From Flaccisagitta enflata (taxonomy: Eukaryota > Chaetognatha > Sagittoidea > Aphragmophora): a DNA stretch of 64,000 bases. The DNA lies in contig OZ231127.1 of NCBI GenBank assembly GCA_965153355.1, positions 29,326,001 through 29,390,000 on the forward strand, written 5' to 3'. The position numbers were made by a program, and so were the translations under genes. The notes under the pieces were generated by a model. It was not told the DNA's origin. It was given only the letters and a program-made list of their open reading frames with translations, and searched no databases. This document shows positions 38,073-51,870 of the stretch, piece after piece (the first letter of the stretch is position 1; every line of letters starts with the position of its first letter).

Positions 38073-38244
38073 CATGCCAGAGCATTTCCATCATGCCTGA
38101 CGAGGAGGAAGTGCGCAAGTCTTTGGGCGAAGGCATAACTATGACCTGCACGGCAACGGGGGAACCTAAACCAAACACGTTGCGATGGTTCGACATTTAT
38201 AACAATGAAATCAGCGAAACATCCAGACAATCTACGCTGCCGAG
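38073..38244 (+). CDS. Fas2: Fas2-like exon 1B: first half of Ig1, version B
   Basis: Encodes SISIMPDEEEVRKSLGEGIT...MTCTATGEPKPNTLRWFD: again strands A-C of an Ig domain, aligned with exon 1A over LSI/ISI, the TCTA core with first cysteine, and the NLEW/TLRW tryptophan. The donor is GCCGAG|GTGATA, phase 2, the same as 1A. The acceptor AACAAACAG (38071-38072) is chosen because it alone gives phase 1 as in 1A; its pyrimidine tract is poor, so the start is less certain than the end. 172 nt, 1 mod 3. Splicing 1A to 1B would break the frame, so they should be mutually exclusive. Confidence 0.78.
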
Positions 38245-40156
38245 GTGATATAACGATACAACCAAAGCAGTACCCATGACAGAGGGGCTTCGATCTAAAC
38301 AAGTCGAGGGGGGGGGGAGACGGGTAGATATGTAAAACAACTGATAGCAATAATTAAAATCGGTGCTAGCCATACGGAAGAGACCAAACGATAATGTGGA
38401 GGGTATTGAAGGTAAGTCGGAAGAAAGAAATTTTGATCGAAATTACCAGAATGGCTTATTTTCAATAAAAAAAAATGATTTTGAGGATTGAAATAACCCA
38501 ATAAGATTAAAATTGTAATTCTGCCTTCGACCCAATGTGGTTTCCCAATATCACAAATCGTCCCAAAGGATTCTTCTCAATATACCGACATATCTTTTTA
38601 CCTCACCAATGGAATCCCCAGCGTAACCTGTTAACCAATGAAAAGAAAGAGTTACTTTTTATCTTTTGAAGAAACCTTGTCTTGACTCTGCATTGAATCA
38701 TCCAGAGCAGTCCTCTCCCCTTTGACAAACAACGCAAACATAACTTTCAAGTGAAATTGAAATGAGGATAATCCAAAATATACATCCAAAGCCAGAAAAA
38801 AAGAGATGCTAAGAAAACGATGTTTTTGATATGATTCCAAGTCCTAAGAAAATTTTATTTCCAAGATTCTAGAAAAAAAGGCAACAACATTTCAGGTTGG
38901 AAAGATTTCTTGTTTCCACTCAATGTCAAGATTTTGAAATGAGAAACCGCAGTCTTTTACAAAGAAGCGGGGAGCAGGGTGCTGGAATTGAGTGGGTAGA
39001 GAGAGAGATTAAAGGGGCAGACGGAAAGATGCTGTGAGCAACATTGCAAATTATTGCTTCCTAACTGATTGATAAGAGAAGCGCAATCTTTTTCTTTTTT
39101 AAATTTGAAAAGAAACAAACATGATCCCTCTTATTTCCACTTCTCTCCCTATCACGCGACACACGCTCCACTGCCGAGTCAAAGATTTCACTTTCATCTT
39201 TTTTTTTAATCAAGATATTATTGTTAAAACACCCAGAACTTGGATTTTCCTTAGATAGACATTATATATTACTAAAAGATGAATATGTAAATGAAAAAGG
39301 TAAATATACTCCCGTCACGTAAGTATGATATTTTGGAGTACTGGTGTAACTCAGAAATCTGGAGCTCTCTCTTTAACTGACCGCAAATTAAAAGATTGCT
39401 TTCATTTATGTTTTGCCTTTTTTTTTTAATCTCTTGCCTCTGCAACCAATTTTTTTTATGTCTCTCCCTCTTGAGTCTCTAACATCACCTCGTTAATATA
39501 GAATTAGTTCTTTAACTCCGATTCTTTTCCGTTTTCGTTTGTTTGAATTTCCTTCATTAGCGAACATCAACAAAGGTGTGTATCCATTTTTTCTTTCTCT
39601 ATCTCTCGCTAAAACCGCAGCATAGGAAAAAGAAAATGACCTGAAAAGAATAAACCGGATTTGCACGAATCATCTAAATCAAAAGCGTGTCAAATGCAAA
39701 TGATAATATTCTAATAACACGTTCATGTTTTGATTTGTAAAACAAACTTTTAAAGATGCTTGAAAGTAAATGATGGGTATAATTCAACATGTTTGCGGGC
39801 GGGGAACATAAGTCTACCTAACATTGATTTATTTAAAACAATTCTCTAAAGCTAAGCAATCGTCATCTTGAAGAAATCTTTCTGTAAAAGAGAATCTACT
39901 AAAACGAAAGGGTATCATATAAGAATAACAAGGGATCTGCACACATTGGAAACGATATGAGAGTGCACATTTGCGTTATAATCATGACTAAGGAACCTTT
40001 ATATTCAGCGTATCTCTTACAGCGGAAAAAGAAGTATGGAATGAGCGTACGTATGGAGTGTGTTTTTGACATTTTTATCATTGCATGATTCTATTAACTA
40101 TATAGACGGCGCATGCTCGGTTTTCAATTTGTTATATGTTATCATGCTATATATAT

Positions 40157-40160
<4 letters not shown>

Positions 40161-40209
<49 letters not shown>
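40161..40209. repeat. (GA)n flanked by (TA)n
   Basis: GA tract with short TATATA runs on both sides (40148-40158 and 40210-40226). Confidence 0.95.
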
Positions 40210-40211
<2 letters not shown>

Positions 40212-40254
40212 TATATATATATATAGGGATAAGCAATAAGGGTGTTGGAAGAAA

Positions 40255-40291
40255 GAAATAGTAAGAAAGAAAGAGTGAAAGAAAGAAAGGA

Positions 40292-40365
<74 letters not shown>

Positions 40366-40462
40366 AAAAGAGAGAAAGAAAGAAAGAAAAAGAGAGAAAT
40401 AAAGAGAGAAAGAAACAGGGCAAAAAAGAGAAAAAGAAGGAAAAGAGAAAGAAAGAAAAAGC
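40255..40462. repeat. (GAAA)n microsatellite
   Basis: GAAA units with scattered GAGA and GGAA variants, ending next to a hairpin/(GTCC)n copy. Confidence 0.95.
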
Positions 40463-40487
40463 TATTGACGCGGGGTCACAATATCAT

Positions 40488-40715
40488 TGCGGACGGGTGG
40501 GCAGGGGTAGCCAACCCCCATCCACAGCCAACGCCCGACCCAACCTCCTTCTCAACACAAACACATACACAAAAAGCTTCTAAAGCACTTGTTTTCCCAC
40601 TTTTTGACTCGTGCTGACGGACCAACGGACCAACGGACTGACGGACCAACGGACCGACGGACCAACGGACAGACGGACAAAGACTCTTATAGAGTTGCGT
40701 GTCCGCAACTAAAAA
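40488..40715 (-). repeat. hairpin/(GTCC)n element, GGAC type
   Basis: On the minus strand: AGTTGCGGACACGCAACT, CTCTATAAGAGTCTTTGTCC, about 15 GTCC/GTTG tetranucleotides, an enlarged body, CTACCCCTGCCCACCCGTCC then GCAA. The right end beyond the arm is lost. The arm GTCCGCAA still complements the left arm TTGCGGAC. Confidence 0.85.
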
Positions 40716-41015
40716 GAAAAAATGGAAGGAATGAATATATGACAGATACTATAGCAACGGCAAACAAAGCTCTCTCTCTAACTCTAAGGCAAGAAGAACT
40801 GGATCCTCCTCTTACATTTAACAATATCCATGGACTCATGGTATAAATAGGCTAGCCTAGATATTCTCAAAGGAGGGCGCGACCGACAGACACAAACACA
40901 CAAACCAATAAACAAAACGCAGAGGAAGAAGGTCACATTTATACAAAAGGGCCACAATTCATTGGTTCGGCGATGCGTGGAATAACCCCGACGGAATTCG
41001 TCAATGGCCGAGTGA

Positions 41016-41284
41016 GGGCGTGTTTCTAGTGACGACCAAAAACGCGTTTGTCCCGTTGAACGCGTGTACAGCATGAACATATATTCATAAAATTCAACTG
41101 TCCCACTAGGGAGTGAAGGGGAGTAAGTGAGCGAGCCCATGAACGGAGAGAGCGAGTAAAGTGAGCATAGCGAAGCGGAGCACTGCGAAGCGAGTGAGCG
41201 GAGTGAATGGTGCGATCGAACAAATATAGCGAGCGACCGAGTGGCCCTTTGAAAACGCGATGGTTTATGACTAGAAACGCGCCC
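41016..41284. mobile_element. 269-bp PIF/Harbinger-like MITE, copy 1
   Basis: Ends GGGCGTGTTTCTAGT and inverted ACTAGAAACGCGCCC. The flanking trinucleotides are TGA and TCA. The interior is made of AGTGAGCGAGCGGAG-like words that are largely self-complementary. The other copy, at 53881-54149, is in reverse orientation and exactly the same length. PIF/Harbinger elements use 3-bp duplications and G-rich ends, hence the tentative class. Confidence 0.75.
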
Positions 41285-42269
41285 TCAGTGAAACTGCGCT
41301 GTAGCGTTACATGGCTATAAACTATTTTGCGCAATTAGGCTAAATGGGGTTTGGAGCAATTCAACGATGAAGGAAAGATGCTTTTACTTGAGGGATAACG
41401 AGCTTTTTTTGGCACTATGGCTTTTTTTTGTCCGCTCGATCAAACGCAAACAAATTTGAAACTTTAACATTTTTCTATGTAGTTCAGTGAGTCACTGGAG
41501 TTCAAGCTAAGAGTGAGATTGACGCTCTATTTCATCACAAAATATACACTGGCCGCTTGATCTAAAAACGGGGTTTGGATACAAGAAAACTGAGATAAAT
41601 GGGAGCCATCTCGCGCATCGGCTGTTGAGGACGACATCGCGCGAAATATACAACGGAAACGCGAAAATTCAATACAATCGAGAATTCATTCGCGCGAAGA
41701 GGGCGAAAATCATGCCGGGTCGCACTGAGTGATGAATTTGGCTAAAGTGAAGCTTTATGCTATTGTTTGTTTCCAGTTTCAACTAGCAAACAAAGAAAAA
41801 GGACTGATAATGAACATGATCACTGTATATGAGGAAAAAGTTGTTATGGGATCAATATCTAGAAGAAATCATCTAGGAAGATAAATGATAAAAAGAATAG
41901 GATGAACTCTATATAAGTATCCGTAATAGTATCATCTTATAAAACAGTTATCAAGATCTTGCACGCCCTAAGTCTTTTTTTAAATCCCTTTCACAGCATC
42001 TGAATTAATACTTTGTAGTATTTATGTCCATTTACTGATTGTTATGAGAAAAAACTTCACTTGTGATTATCAAGATATCAACATTTTTTTATTAGTTAGA
42101 TAATAACTTTTACAAAACCCTCATTCCATTATCAGTCTTTGCCGCCAATATTTATCCCAAAGTGAACCGGCGCGAAGAGAGGCGCGATCGGGACCCGCTT
42201 TAACGGCCTTTCATGCCGATACCCAGTTGCCAATTGGCCTCCATTTTGAGAACAAAGACGAAAGGCGGG

Positions 42270-42680
42270 GAAGAACTGTATGAGGAAGTGAGCGAGGTAG
42301 TGGACAAGGATGAGGAAGTGGGTGAGGGGATGAAGAGGGATGAGGAAGTGAGGGAGGCGGTGGAAAATATTTAAAATGTGGGCCAGGTGGTGGAGAAAAA
42401 GGAGTATGTGAGTGACAAGGTGGAGAGGAGTGAGAAAGTGAGTGAGGTGGTGGATGGAGAAAAAGGAGGAAGTGAGCGAGGAGGTGGGGAAGTGTGAGGG
42501 AATACCAGGCGGGGAGGAGGGAGAATATACGAGGAAGTGAGTGAGGAGGTGGAGAAGTGTGAGGAAGTGGGCGAGGGGGAAATATATGAGGTAGTCAGCG
42601 AGGAGGTGGAGTAAAATAAGGAGGTGGAGGTTTAGGAGAGGAATGAGGAATTGGGTGAGGGGGAGAAGAGTGAGAGTTAA
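42270..42680. repeat. 33-bp degenerate minisatellite
   Basis: Units of the type GAGGAAGTGAGTGAGGTGGT plus GGAGAAG, about twelve copies. A 249-residue minus-strand frame runs across it as an 11-residue HLxHFLxPL-like repeat; because unit length is a multiple of three this frame can stay open by chance, and I do not call it a gene. Confidence 0.8.
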
Positions 42681-42901
42681 GAAATAGATAACTTGTGAAG
42701 GGGAGAAGGAAGAGGAGGATTGAGCCATGAGGACATAGGAGGAACCGAAAATATGGTGGGCTAAACTGTCTCTCTTTCTCTCTTTCTCTCTCTCTTTTGT
42801 GGGTGGGATATACATCATTCGTTGATTAATGAAACGTCGTTTTGAAGACGAGAGATGTCTTTCAAACTCTACAGAAATCAATTCCAGCCATAAATAAATA
42901 G

Positions 42902-42905
<4 letters not shown>

Positions 42906-42994
<89 letters not shown>
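42906..42994. repeat. (GA)n microsatellite
   Basis: Pure GA tract of about 88 bp in the intron upstream of exon 2. Confidence 0.97.
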
Positions 42995-42996
<2 letters not shown>

Positions 42997-43239
42997 CAAT
43001 GGCAATGAGGGAGGTAGAAAGAGAAGAAAGTTCAAGCAAAGTTCGGGAAAAGATTCAAACAAAAGTCAAAACTACCATTGAAAAAGAAACAAGGAAAGCC
43101 AGGATAAAAAAAAAAGAAGACAGTAAGGCAAGAAGAGAGAAAGACGGACAGAAAAATGGAAAGAAAGATAGAAAGAAAGACCGAAGGCACAAGGCACAAA
43201 AGACACAGTTACTACAACGGTGAACTTCTAATCTGCATC

Positions 43240-43240
43240 A

Positions 43241-43331
<91 letters not shown>

Positions 43332-43360
43332 GGAGAAAGAAAAACGAAATAAAAAAAGAG

Positions 43361-43427
<67 letters not shown>

Positions 43428-43482
43428 ATGAAAGAAAGAAAGAATGAATGAATGAATGAATGAATGAATGAATGAATGAATG
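43240..43482. repeat. (GAAA)n then (GAAT)n
   Basis: GAAA array with one interruption (43330-43362), then GAAT units (43441-43481), ending about 90 bp before the exon 2 acceptor. Confidence 0.96.
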
Positions 43483-43574
43483 AGATAAAGAAAAAACGGA
43501 AGCAAAAGAAAAACATTAAACAAACAATCGAAACACGGTTTAAAATTAGCTCATTTCATTTTACCAAATTTCAG

Positions 43575-43714
43575 AGTCTATACGGAGAAGTACAACGAAG
43601 AGCAGCTTATGTTATACATTACGAACATCCAGACATCAGATGCCGGCGATTACACCTGTCGAGGCAATGCAGGAGGACAACCAGTCGACAAGAAAGTCAC
43701 GCTGACAATCTATA
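43575..43714 (+). CDS. Fas2: Fas2-like exon 2: second half of Ig1
   Basis: Encodes RVYTEKYNEEQLMLYITNIQ...SDAGDYTCRGNAGG...KKVTLTIY: strands D-G of Ig1 with the signature DAGDYTC carrying the second cysteine. Acceptor ACCAAATTTCAG, start in phase 2; donor TATA|GTAAGT, end in phase 1. The first codon is completed as AGA from either exon 1A or 1B. The downstream intron is 13.6 kb. Confidence 0.92.
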
Positions 43715-43927
43715 GTAAGTCGCGCATTAGCTGCCTTCTTTGTGTTTGTGTATAATGTGTGACTGTATGTTTGAGTGTGCATGCACCTGTACGTGTGTAG
43801 GGACTGGTAGAGAAGTGCTGGAAGCGAATGTGAATGTGAATTTGTACATCATGGATAGCCCAATTCAAATATGAATGGCGGTTTTTGTGCCTGTGTGTTC
43901 TTTGTGTATTTTCGTGATTTCACTCGG

Positions 43928-44213
<286 letters not shown>

Positions 44214-44827
44214 CGTTCACTTTCGCCCTTTCTTTGCGACGGTTGTTTGGGCAAATAAATCTGAAACCCATAAGGCAGAAAAAACATTCGCTTATCAAGG
44301 CACGGCATCTGCTCGCCCTAAAGAGAAGAGAAAGCAATTCCCCCCCCCCCCCGGTCGTGTGTTTTTCCCTTTTAAAAAAGTAGGCAGCGGGGATTTAAAT
44401 ACACGAGACGGGATGAAACGATTTATCACCCTAATAGTTCGGTTGTTGTTTTTAAGGCTTGAGGCGCCCACTACCCAGTAACCACCATTGCTGTTATTCA
44501 CAGCCACAGGTGTAACCGATCAGAACTGTTAATATGCATTTTCATGGATTAGATCAAATGAGTATTGATGAAAAAAGAGAATTGACATACATTCTTTATT
44601 ATTCAATTGCAAGTATTCAATTCTTCATATTCTTCATATTCAATCCAATCGGAGTGATGGATGTGATGTTTTTGCCACCACCACCACAACCCCCCTCCCA
44701 TTTTGTAAAGACCTGAAAACCTCCGGAACTCTTGCCTCTTTTTTATATGTTTTGCATCTCCATGAGTTGGCCGCCTGCCTTTCCTCATTCATTATTTCTT
44801 CCTTTGAATATCGTTTCATGTAGAAGC

Positions 44828-44829
<2 letters not shown>

Positions 44830-44867
<38 letters not shown>
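44830..44867. repeat. (CT)n microsatellite
   Basis: Short pure CT tract. Confidence 0.93.
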
Positions 44868-44869
<2 letters not shown>

Positions 44870-44976
44870 AGTTTTTTATGAACTCAACCTAGGTCAATTC
44901 TACAATTCCGTTACAAATATAAAATGCCATTTTCATCACTGTCAGTGCAGTGTTCTCCTCTGCCAATGTGGATGTA

Positions 44977-46272
44977 CACGCCCCTTCTTAACTGAGGTAA
45001 CTTTTTAAAAATTCCTCAGCATAGCCACCCATGCAAAACTGTTATATACATGTGGACAAATGTAACCATGCAAAAAATAAAAAAATCTGTTGGGACTTTT
45101 ACGAGAAAACGCCGTAAAATGCTGTAAAAGGCCGTAAAAATGGCATTTTTGACCGTTTTATCGGATTTAAATGATTCAAAAGTATTGACTATAGTCTGAT
45201 AACACTGACACGGCACTGACACACATTCACACAAAGATTCAAATGAAGCCGCCACCGTTGGGTATCATTCTATGCCGTAAAATGCCGTCAAAATAGCATT
45301 TCTGTTTTTTTCAGTATTACCCTTTCATAATCTGTGACATTCATTCAGAAAATGGAAATCGTGGCATAAGAAACTTACATACTAATGTTTCTAAGCAAAG
45401 TGCCAATATTTGGTCACATATGAAAGCCGTAGAAGATCGTAATTTACCGTTAAAATGACATTTTTGGCAAATTTAAGGGTAAATCTGCCCATGGAACTGC
45501 TCAACAAGTCAAAAATCGATCCAACGATGATGAAATGGCATGAAAATACAAATCTGCCAATACCCTGGTCATCATATAATATCATTTTTGGCCATAAAAA
45601 TGTCGTAAAAAGGTGAAAAATGCCAATATTACAGCATTTTTATGGCAAAAAATAATAGCAAATGAGTACAAGCTAACCTTATTATTTGCATACTGCATAG
45701 TTACATACAAGTACCATTTCGCCATCGTATCAACAATTTCTGATGAGAGTATTGGTTTTTGCAACAAATTTGCCCCAAAAAGGGCCAAAAATGTCAATTT
45801 TACGGTGATTTACGACTATTCTACAGCATTTAAATGAGACTAGTAATCTGCACTGCAATTTGAAACTTATATAAAAGTGTGTCTTAGGCCCTAAAACCCA
45901 CATTCTGGCACTTTGAGAAAAAATATCATCCGTTAATATTGAAAAAACGGTCAAAAATGAGATTTCAACGGCAAATTACAGCATGAAATTGTATTTTATG
46001 GTGACGTCCTTACTTCAATCTTTGCATATACATGCCTCAGTGCCAGATCAACACTGATGGACTACAGCCGCTATTGTTGAATCATTTACATCCGATAAAA
46101 TGGTCAAAAATGTCGTTTTTACGACTTTTTACGGCATTTTCTCGTAAAAATCCCAACAGAATTTTTTATTTTTTGCATGGTTACATCTGTTTACATGTAT
46201 ATAACAGCCCTGCATTCATGGCTATGCTGAGGAATTTTTAAAAAATTACCTCAGTTAAGAAGGGGCGTGTGT
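44977..46272. mobile_element. TA-flanked palindromic element with long inverted arms
   Basis: Flanked by TA (44975-44976, and 46272-46273 at the right). Arms of about 190 bp (44977-45180 and 46080-46271) share CACGCCCCTTCTTAACTGAG, ATTCCTCAGCATAGCC, the GTTACAT/ATGTAAC region, TTTTACGAGAAAA and the CCGTAAAA words. The middle is rich in GCCGTAAAATG-like words and their complements. No transposase; structure resembles the foldback elements at 7491 and 13076, but the sequence differs. Confidence 0.78.
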
Positions 46273-46754
46273 AGTTAAAAAAATCCATTGAGATCGGAAT
46301 GCCATGAACTGACGATAGAACCTCAGACAATGCAACTCAGCGCAGTGCGTAAGAATGCAAAATATTGCAGATGAGAACAGAGAGACAAAGCGACGCAATG
46401 AGATTCGTACTATGCAGATGGCGAGAGAGAATCAAGGAAAAAGGCGTCTTTTGCCTCCTTGGAAAGGATCTCCTCTCAGTTTCACGGCTCATTTTTGTGG
46501 GTCCCTTTTTTGCAGACTTTTAACTCATCACCATATTCCATTTGCCTTGTTTACAGTCTGTTTTACTTCCTCGTTTATAAGCTGCGTCTTTGGATTCAGT
46601 TGGGATGGTTGTTTGTCTGTTGCATCCACAAGTGGGTAAACATCATGCGTTTTCGGAGGAATGATATGAAGCCAAAAGAGTGGAGTAGTTTTGTTTCCTA
46701 TAAAAATGGCCGGGTACACCGCAGATCTGTGACATGTAATTGAGCAAGGGCTGC

Positions 46755-46886
46755 AGAGGAACAAGGCCAAGTAGGCCAATATGGTGCGACGTGTGGATCG
46801 TCGAACAGACAGACAAACCAACCAAACGACCGACCAACCAACCAACCGACGGACATAGCAGGTGCTTTGTCACACCTAAAAAGTAC
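46755..46886 (-). repeat. diverged relative of the hairpin/(GTCC)n element
   Basis: On the minus strand: AGGTGTGACAAAGCACCT, CGCTATGTCCGTCGG-like start of a GTCG/GTTG tract, a short body and CTTGGCCTTGTTCC. The leading hairpin here is AGGTG...CACCT, unlike the AGTYGCG arms of the others, so membership is uncertain. Confidence 0.5.
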
Positions 46887-47430
46887 ATCATCATTCCAGG
46901 ATTTCAACCTTCGTTTTCAAAACTCAGAAACTTCGATATCTACACACAATTCACCATACAGTCACTACTCATGCAAGCACCCAGAAAAAATCGTTTACCA
47001 TTTGAACCTTTCGCTTTCAGGAAAAAAAGAACCTTTTCTGCGTCGAATATAAAAAGGATTTAACACATTGAAGGAGGATTCCAGAGCTTCCGATCTGAGT
47101 TATGTTTAACTTGCAAAATATTTTTGTTAACACGGTTTTTCACTCTGCCACCCTTCACTACATTTTTTACGATTTCATCATTTTTTCTAGAAAAAAAAGA
47201 CATGCTCAGATCCCATTCTTTTTCTTTTTTTAGAAAAGGTGGAGGAAAAGTGGAAGGAGGGAAGGAAATTGAAAGAGAGGAGAGATTTGGGGGAATGAAG
47301 GGTAAATAAACTGTATCTGCATATGCATATGTATATGTATATGTATCTGTACCTCAGTATCTGCGTCTGATCTTCTTTTCAAAATTTTCAACTTTTAAAC
47401 CACCCTTTTGGATATTAGAGATCATTCGAG

Positions 47431-47618
47431 AACAAGGCCGGATACACGACCACCAGTAGCGGACAAGGGGGGGGGCAGGGGCGGAAATGCGCGTTTTCCT
47501 CCTTTTCGACTTGATCATTACGGACCAATGGACGGACGGACGGACCGACGGACGGACGGACGGACCGACGGACGGACAAACCCTCTCATATAGTTGCGTG
47601 TCCACAACTAAAAAGAAA
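47431..47618 (-). repeat. hairpin/(GTCC)n element, GGAC type
   Basis: On the minus strand: AGTTGTGGACACGCAACT, ATATGAGAGGGTTTGTCC, a GTCC tract, AAAACGCGCATTTCCGCC, CCTGCCCC, right arm GTCCGCTACT and the end CGTGTATCCGGCCTTGTTC. Complementarity between arms has started to decay. Confidence 0.87.
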
Positions 47619-48390
47619 CGGAGCAAAATGGTGGCAATAAATGAAGGATGATCCAGGGTGATTTGTGGTTTCTCCTTTTGAGGAGTGATGACGAAAAAGA
47701 AGAGAGGCAGGGAGAGAAATCGAAAGAGGTAACGAAGGATAGAGGAGTTGAGGAGAAACACTTGTTCGTTGGAGGTTGGTTGTTGGTGGTTTGTGGTTGT
47801 TGGTTGGTGGTTGATTGTTGGTGGTTTGTGGTTGGGGTTAAAAGTTTCAGTCGGTTTTGGTCGCGGTTTTCAGCGAGAGTCGCGAAGAAAAATCAGAATA
47901 AACGGAAAGTAAAAAAGAGGAAAAACAGAAAAAGAAAACGTTCTTTTTTCTCCTATGTTTCATCCATTAGACAGAATAAAAAAAAGACACGTAAAAATCA
48001 ACAAAGTGACGGAAATAGGTTGAGCAAAGAAGACAGCTTTGGTTTCTGGCTGTTGGGTGTCCTTGTCCTTCGGTTGGAATCTAGGGTGATTTATGCGAGA
48101 GACACACTCTTGACTCGAGGCTCGAGTCGCTTTGACCAATATTTGACATCACTGACCTCGATGCTCCACGGGCGCATTCTGATGATAGTCAAATAGCTCT
48201 TAAAAGGGAAATGGATGGTCAGTTCCACGATAATATTTGTTCACGAAAGTTTGAAGTTAAGAGAAAGAAACGGTGATTTTTCATTCTTAATCAGCTTGTT
48301 CACGATTTACAATTCACTCTGGAAGTATTGCTGCAATGTTTTCAGTTTCATCCCATAGACATTACTCACAATTTCTTTATCATTCTTTTT

Positions 48391-48593
48391 AGTCGCGTGC
48401 ACGCGACTCTATGACCCACTCTGTCCGTCTGTCGGTCGGTCTGTCGGTCGGTCGGTCCGTAACACTTTGCTTTTTTTGGCGTTTATGGGCGGTTTGGGGG
48501 TTACTGCTCCTGCCAAACTATCTAGTTGGTCAATTTCATCACTGCCCCTGCCCACCCGCACGCGACTTCGGCTCGTGTATACGGCCTTGTTAC
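48391..48593 (+). repeat. hairpin/(GTCC)n element, GTGC type
   Basis: Hairpin AGTCGCGTGCACGCGACT, a perfect 18-bp palindrome (48391-48408), CTCTATGACCCACTCTGTCC, GTCG/GTCT units, CACTTTGCTTTTTTTGGCG, both CTGC(T/C)CCTGCC motifs, right arm GCACGCGACT (48558-48567) and the end CGTGTATACGGCCTTGTT. It lies at the left edge of the giant TTTC array. Confidence 0.9.
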
Positions 48594-48597
48594 CTTC

Positions 48598-49764
<1,167 letters not shown>

Positions 49765-49924
49765 TTCTTGTGCGTCTATACCCTTATTTTCTCAAGGGCA
49801 TCACGCGTTAAAGTGTCCGTCAGTTCCAAACTTTCTGCCTCGTAAAAAGTGTGTTTTCATCACGTCCTAAGTAGGTCAAGTTTTTAAAGTATGTTTCTAT
49901 CGCCAGTGTGTCAGTTCCGCCAAG

Positions 49925-49989
49925 CTTTGTTTTGTTTTGTTTTGTTTTGTTTTGTTTTATTTTGTTTTGTTTTGTTTTGTTTTGTTTTG

Positions 49990-50017
<28 letters not shown>
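49925..50017. repeat. (TTTTG)n microsatellite
   Basis: About 18 TTTTG pentanucleotides with one TTTTA. Confidence 0.95.
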
Positions 50018-50020
<3 letters not shown>

Positions 50021-50352
50021 TGATTGACTCCATCACACATCACATCGCAGTAATGTGCCACCAAACTGATCAAAAAATCACTATGCTAAACCTGTACGAA
50101 AGTGTATCATTCAAGCCATTTAGGAAGGATGAAACGCACGATGATGTAAATGACCCATCAAACTCTATTCCCGTCACTGAGATTGCATTGGCCGTTTCCC
50201 TATTCTCAAAATTGTCATTTCTCTATCAGCCTTTTCTTCCTTGTCTTCTATATCCATCGTCAGAGCGCCAGTTGGGCTCTTTCTCTCTCCCATACGCTGA
50301 CTCGCTGTCATGGTCCTATCGTAATCCTTTTAGCATTCACTTGAAATCCTCC

Positions 50353-50356
<4 letters not shown>

Positions 50357-50388
<32 letters not shown>
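50357..50388. repeat. (CT)n microsatellite
   Basis: Short CT tract. Confidence 0.9.
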
Positions 50389-50393
<5 letters not shown>

Positions 50394-51821
50394 TGTCTTC
50401 TGGGTCTGCCTCGTAAGTTTCAATTTAGACTTGACAGTGGGCATGACGGGGGAGTTCCGTCTTTTCCTGGCGTAAATCGTGCGCTGCATTCAGGCCGGGT
50501 TATACGCATGCGCATTACGTAAGTGTCTTTGCCAGTCGTGCGCAGGTCTTTCTGTCAGTCCTTCGTCGATTTTACACTTGTTGCGCCTCAGTTGTGCGTA
50601 GAAAGCGAAGGTACTACATACCAACTGTTGCAAAGCGCATCACTCATGGTTCTCGATGTGAACATGACTATTGAAACAGCTTTAAAGTTGAAAAAGTTGA
50701 AAAACAGTTGAATCATCTTAATCTTCAATTCTTTATTCATGACGGAAATGTTGTTAGTCTCCTCGTCAGATGGCTGCTCCATTACCGATTAAACTTTAAG
50801 AAAATTCTCTTGTCCAAATTCAGGTCCGACTCTCCGCCATATACTAAAGGCGATAGCGAACTTCTTGTAACGCATTTCTGTGGTAGTATCGTGTCTGTGC
50901 AGGCCTTTGCATAGGCTTTGTTGGCCTTGTTTTCCTCTCAGACGTCTAAATCCACTCGGCCGCTTTGCCTTGACAATTGACACGCCGTCTCAAACTTATT
51001 CTCGTGCTATTGGGAATTCGACATCTCTTTCTATTTTGGATCACTTCCGCGCGCGATGTTTTGCCTCTTTCTTTCTTTTTCTTTCCTTCAATACTGATAC
51101 CAACTAGCCCATTGCCATCACCTATCCTCAGGTCCTTTCCCTTTTCCGTGCTACCCACTTCTTCATCCCCTTCCTTTCTCCTTTCACTATTGCCTTATAT
51201 CGCTCATTTCTTCTTTCTTCCTTTCTGCTTGCCTGCTTGCAATCCGTCTTCCCTTTGGAATAATTAGTAAATCTTTATTGTTTTTTTTTTTTTCTTTATA
51301 TTGTTTTTTTTGTTTCAACTTTTCTTCATTCTTGCATATTTGATGCTCATTCCTCCCGTCCTTTCCTCTCTCCGTAATCCACCGTCTCTTTTCTTTCCCC
51401 TCTCTCCCCATCTCCCCTTCCTGCAGTCTTAGATTCCTATTCCCAACCGTCTTACTCTTAGTCTGCCTGTTGCGCGCGCTCGCCTGTTAAGATTTCAATC
51501 GCGCATTCCTGGGTCGCGCGCATATCGAGCTTCTACTAAATTGCGTGTCACGGCGGGAATCGCACGCATACGCGCGTGCATTCGAAATGCCTTTATGAGC
51601 GAACGAGCACATGTACACGTATACGTCTTATGGTACATGTGAGCGAGGAAACGGATGCCGGAGCGAGCGCGCGAGAATGAATGAGAAAAAGAGTACGCGT
51701 TGTTTCGGTGCTTCAGCTTCGCAAAAAAAATCGTTGCAGTGCGAATGCGAAAGTGAATGCGCGCAAAACAGAGAAATACGCAATCTTGAGCTGGCCGTTT
51801 ATAAAGGAAGAGAGAAGGAAA

Positions 51822-51830
<9 letters not shown>
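50389..51830. other. intronic unique sequence, no exon seen
   Basis: Mixed sequence with GCGC-rich patch at 51470-51590. The short frames here show no Ig or other domain. Confidence 0.4.
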
Positions 51831-51860
<30 letters not shown>

Positions 51861-51870
51861 CTTAAAGATT

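Larger units (their letters stand above)
38245..43574 (+). other. intron between exons 1B and 2, 5.3 kb
   Basis: Holds a hairpin/(GTCC)n copy (40488-40715), a 269-bp Harbinger-like element (41016-41284), a 33-bp minisatellite (42270-42680) and GA and GAAA arrays. 38245-40140 is AT-rich unique sequence with no exon seen. Confidence 0.6.

Noticed and set aside
42132-42881. 249-residue minus-strand frame with regular 11-residue repeats
   Set aside because: It follows a 33-bp minisatellite whose unit is a multiple of three, so a frame stays open by default. No signal peptide, no conserved residues beyond the repeat, and the complement is GA-rich simple sequence.
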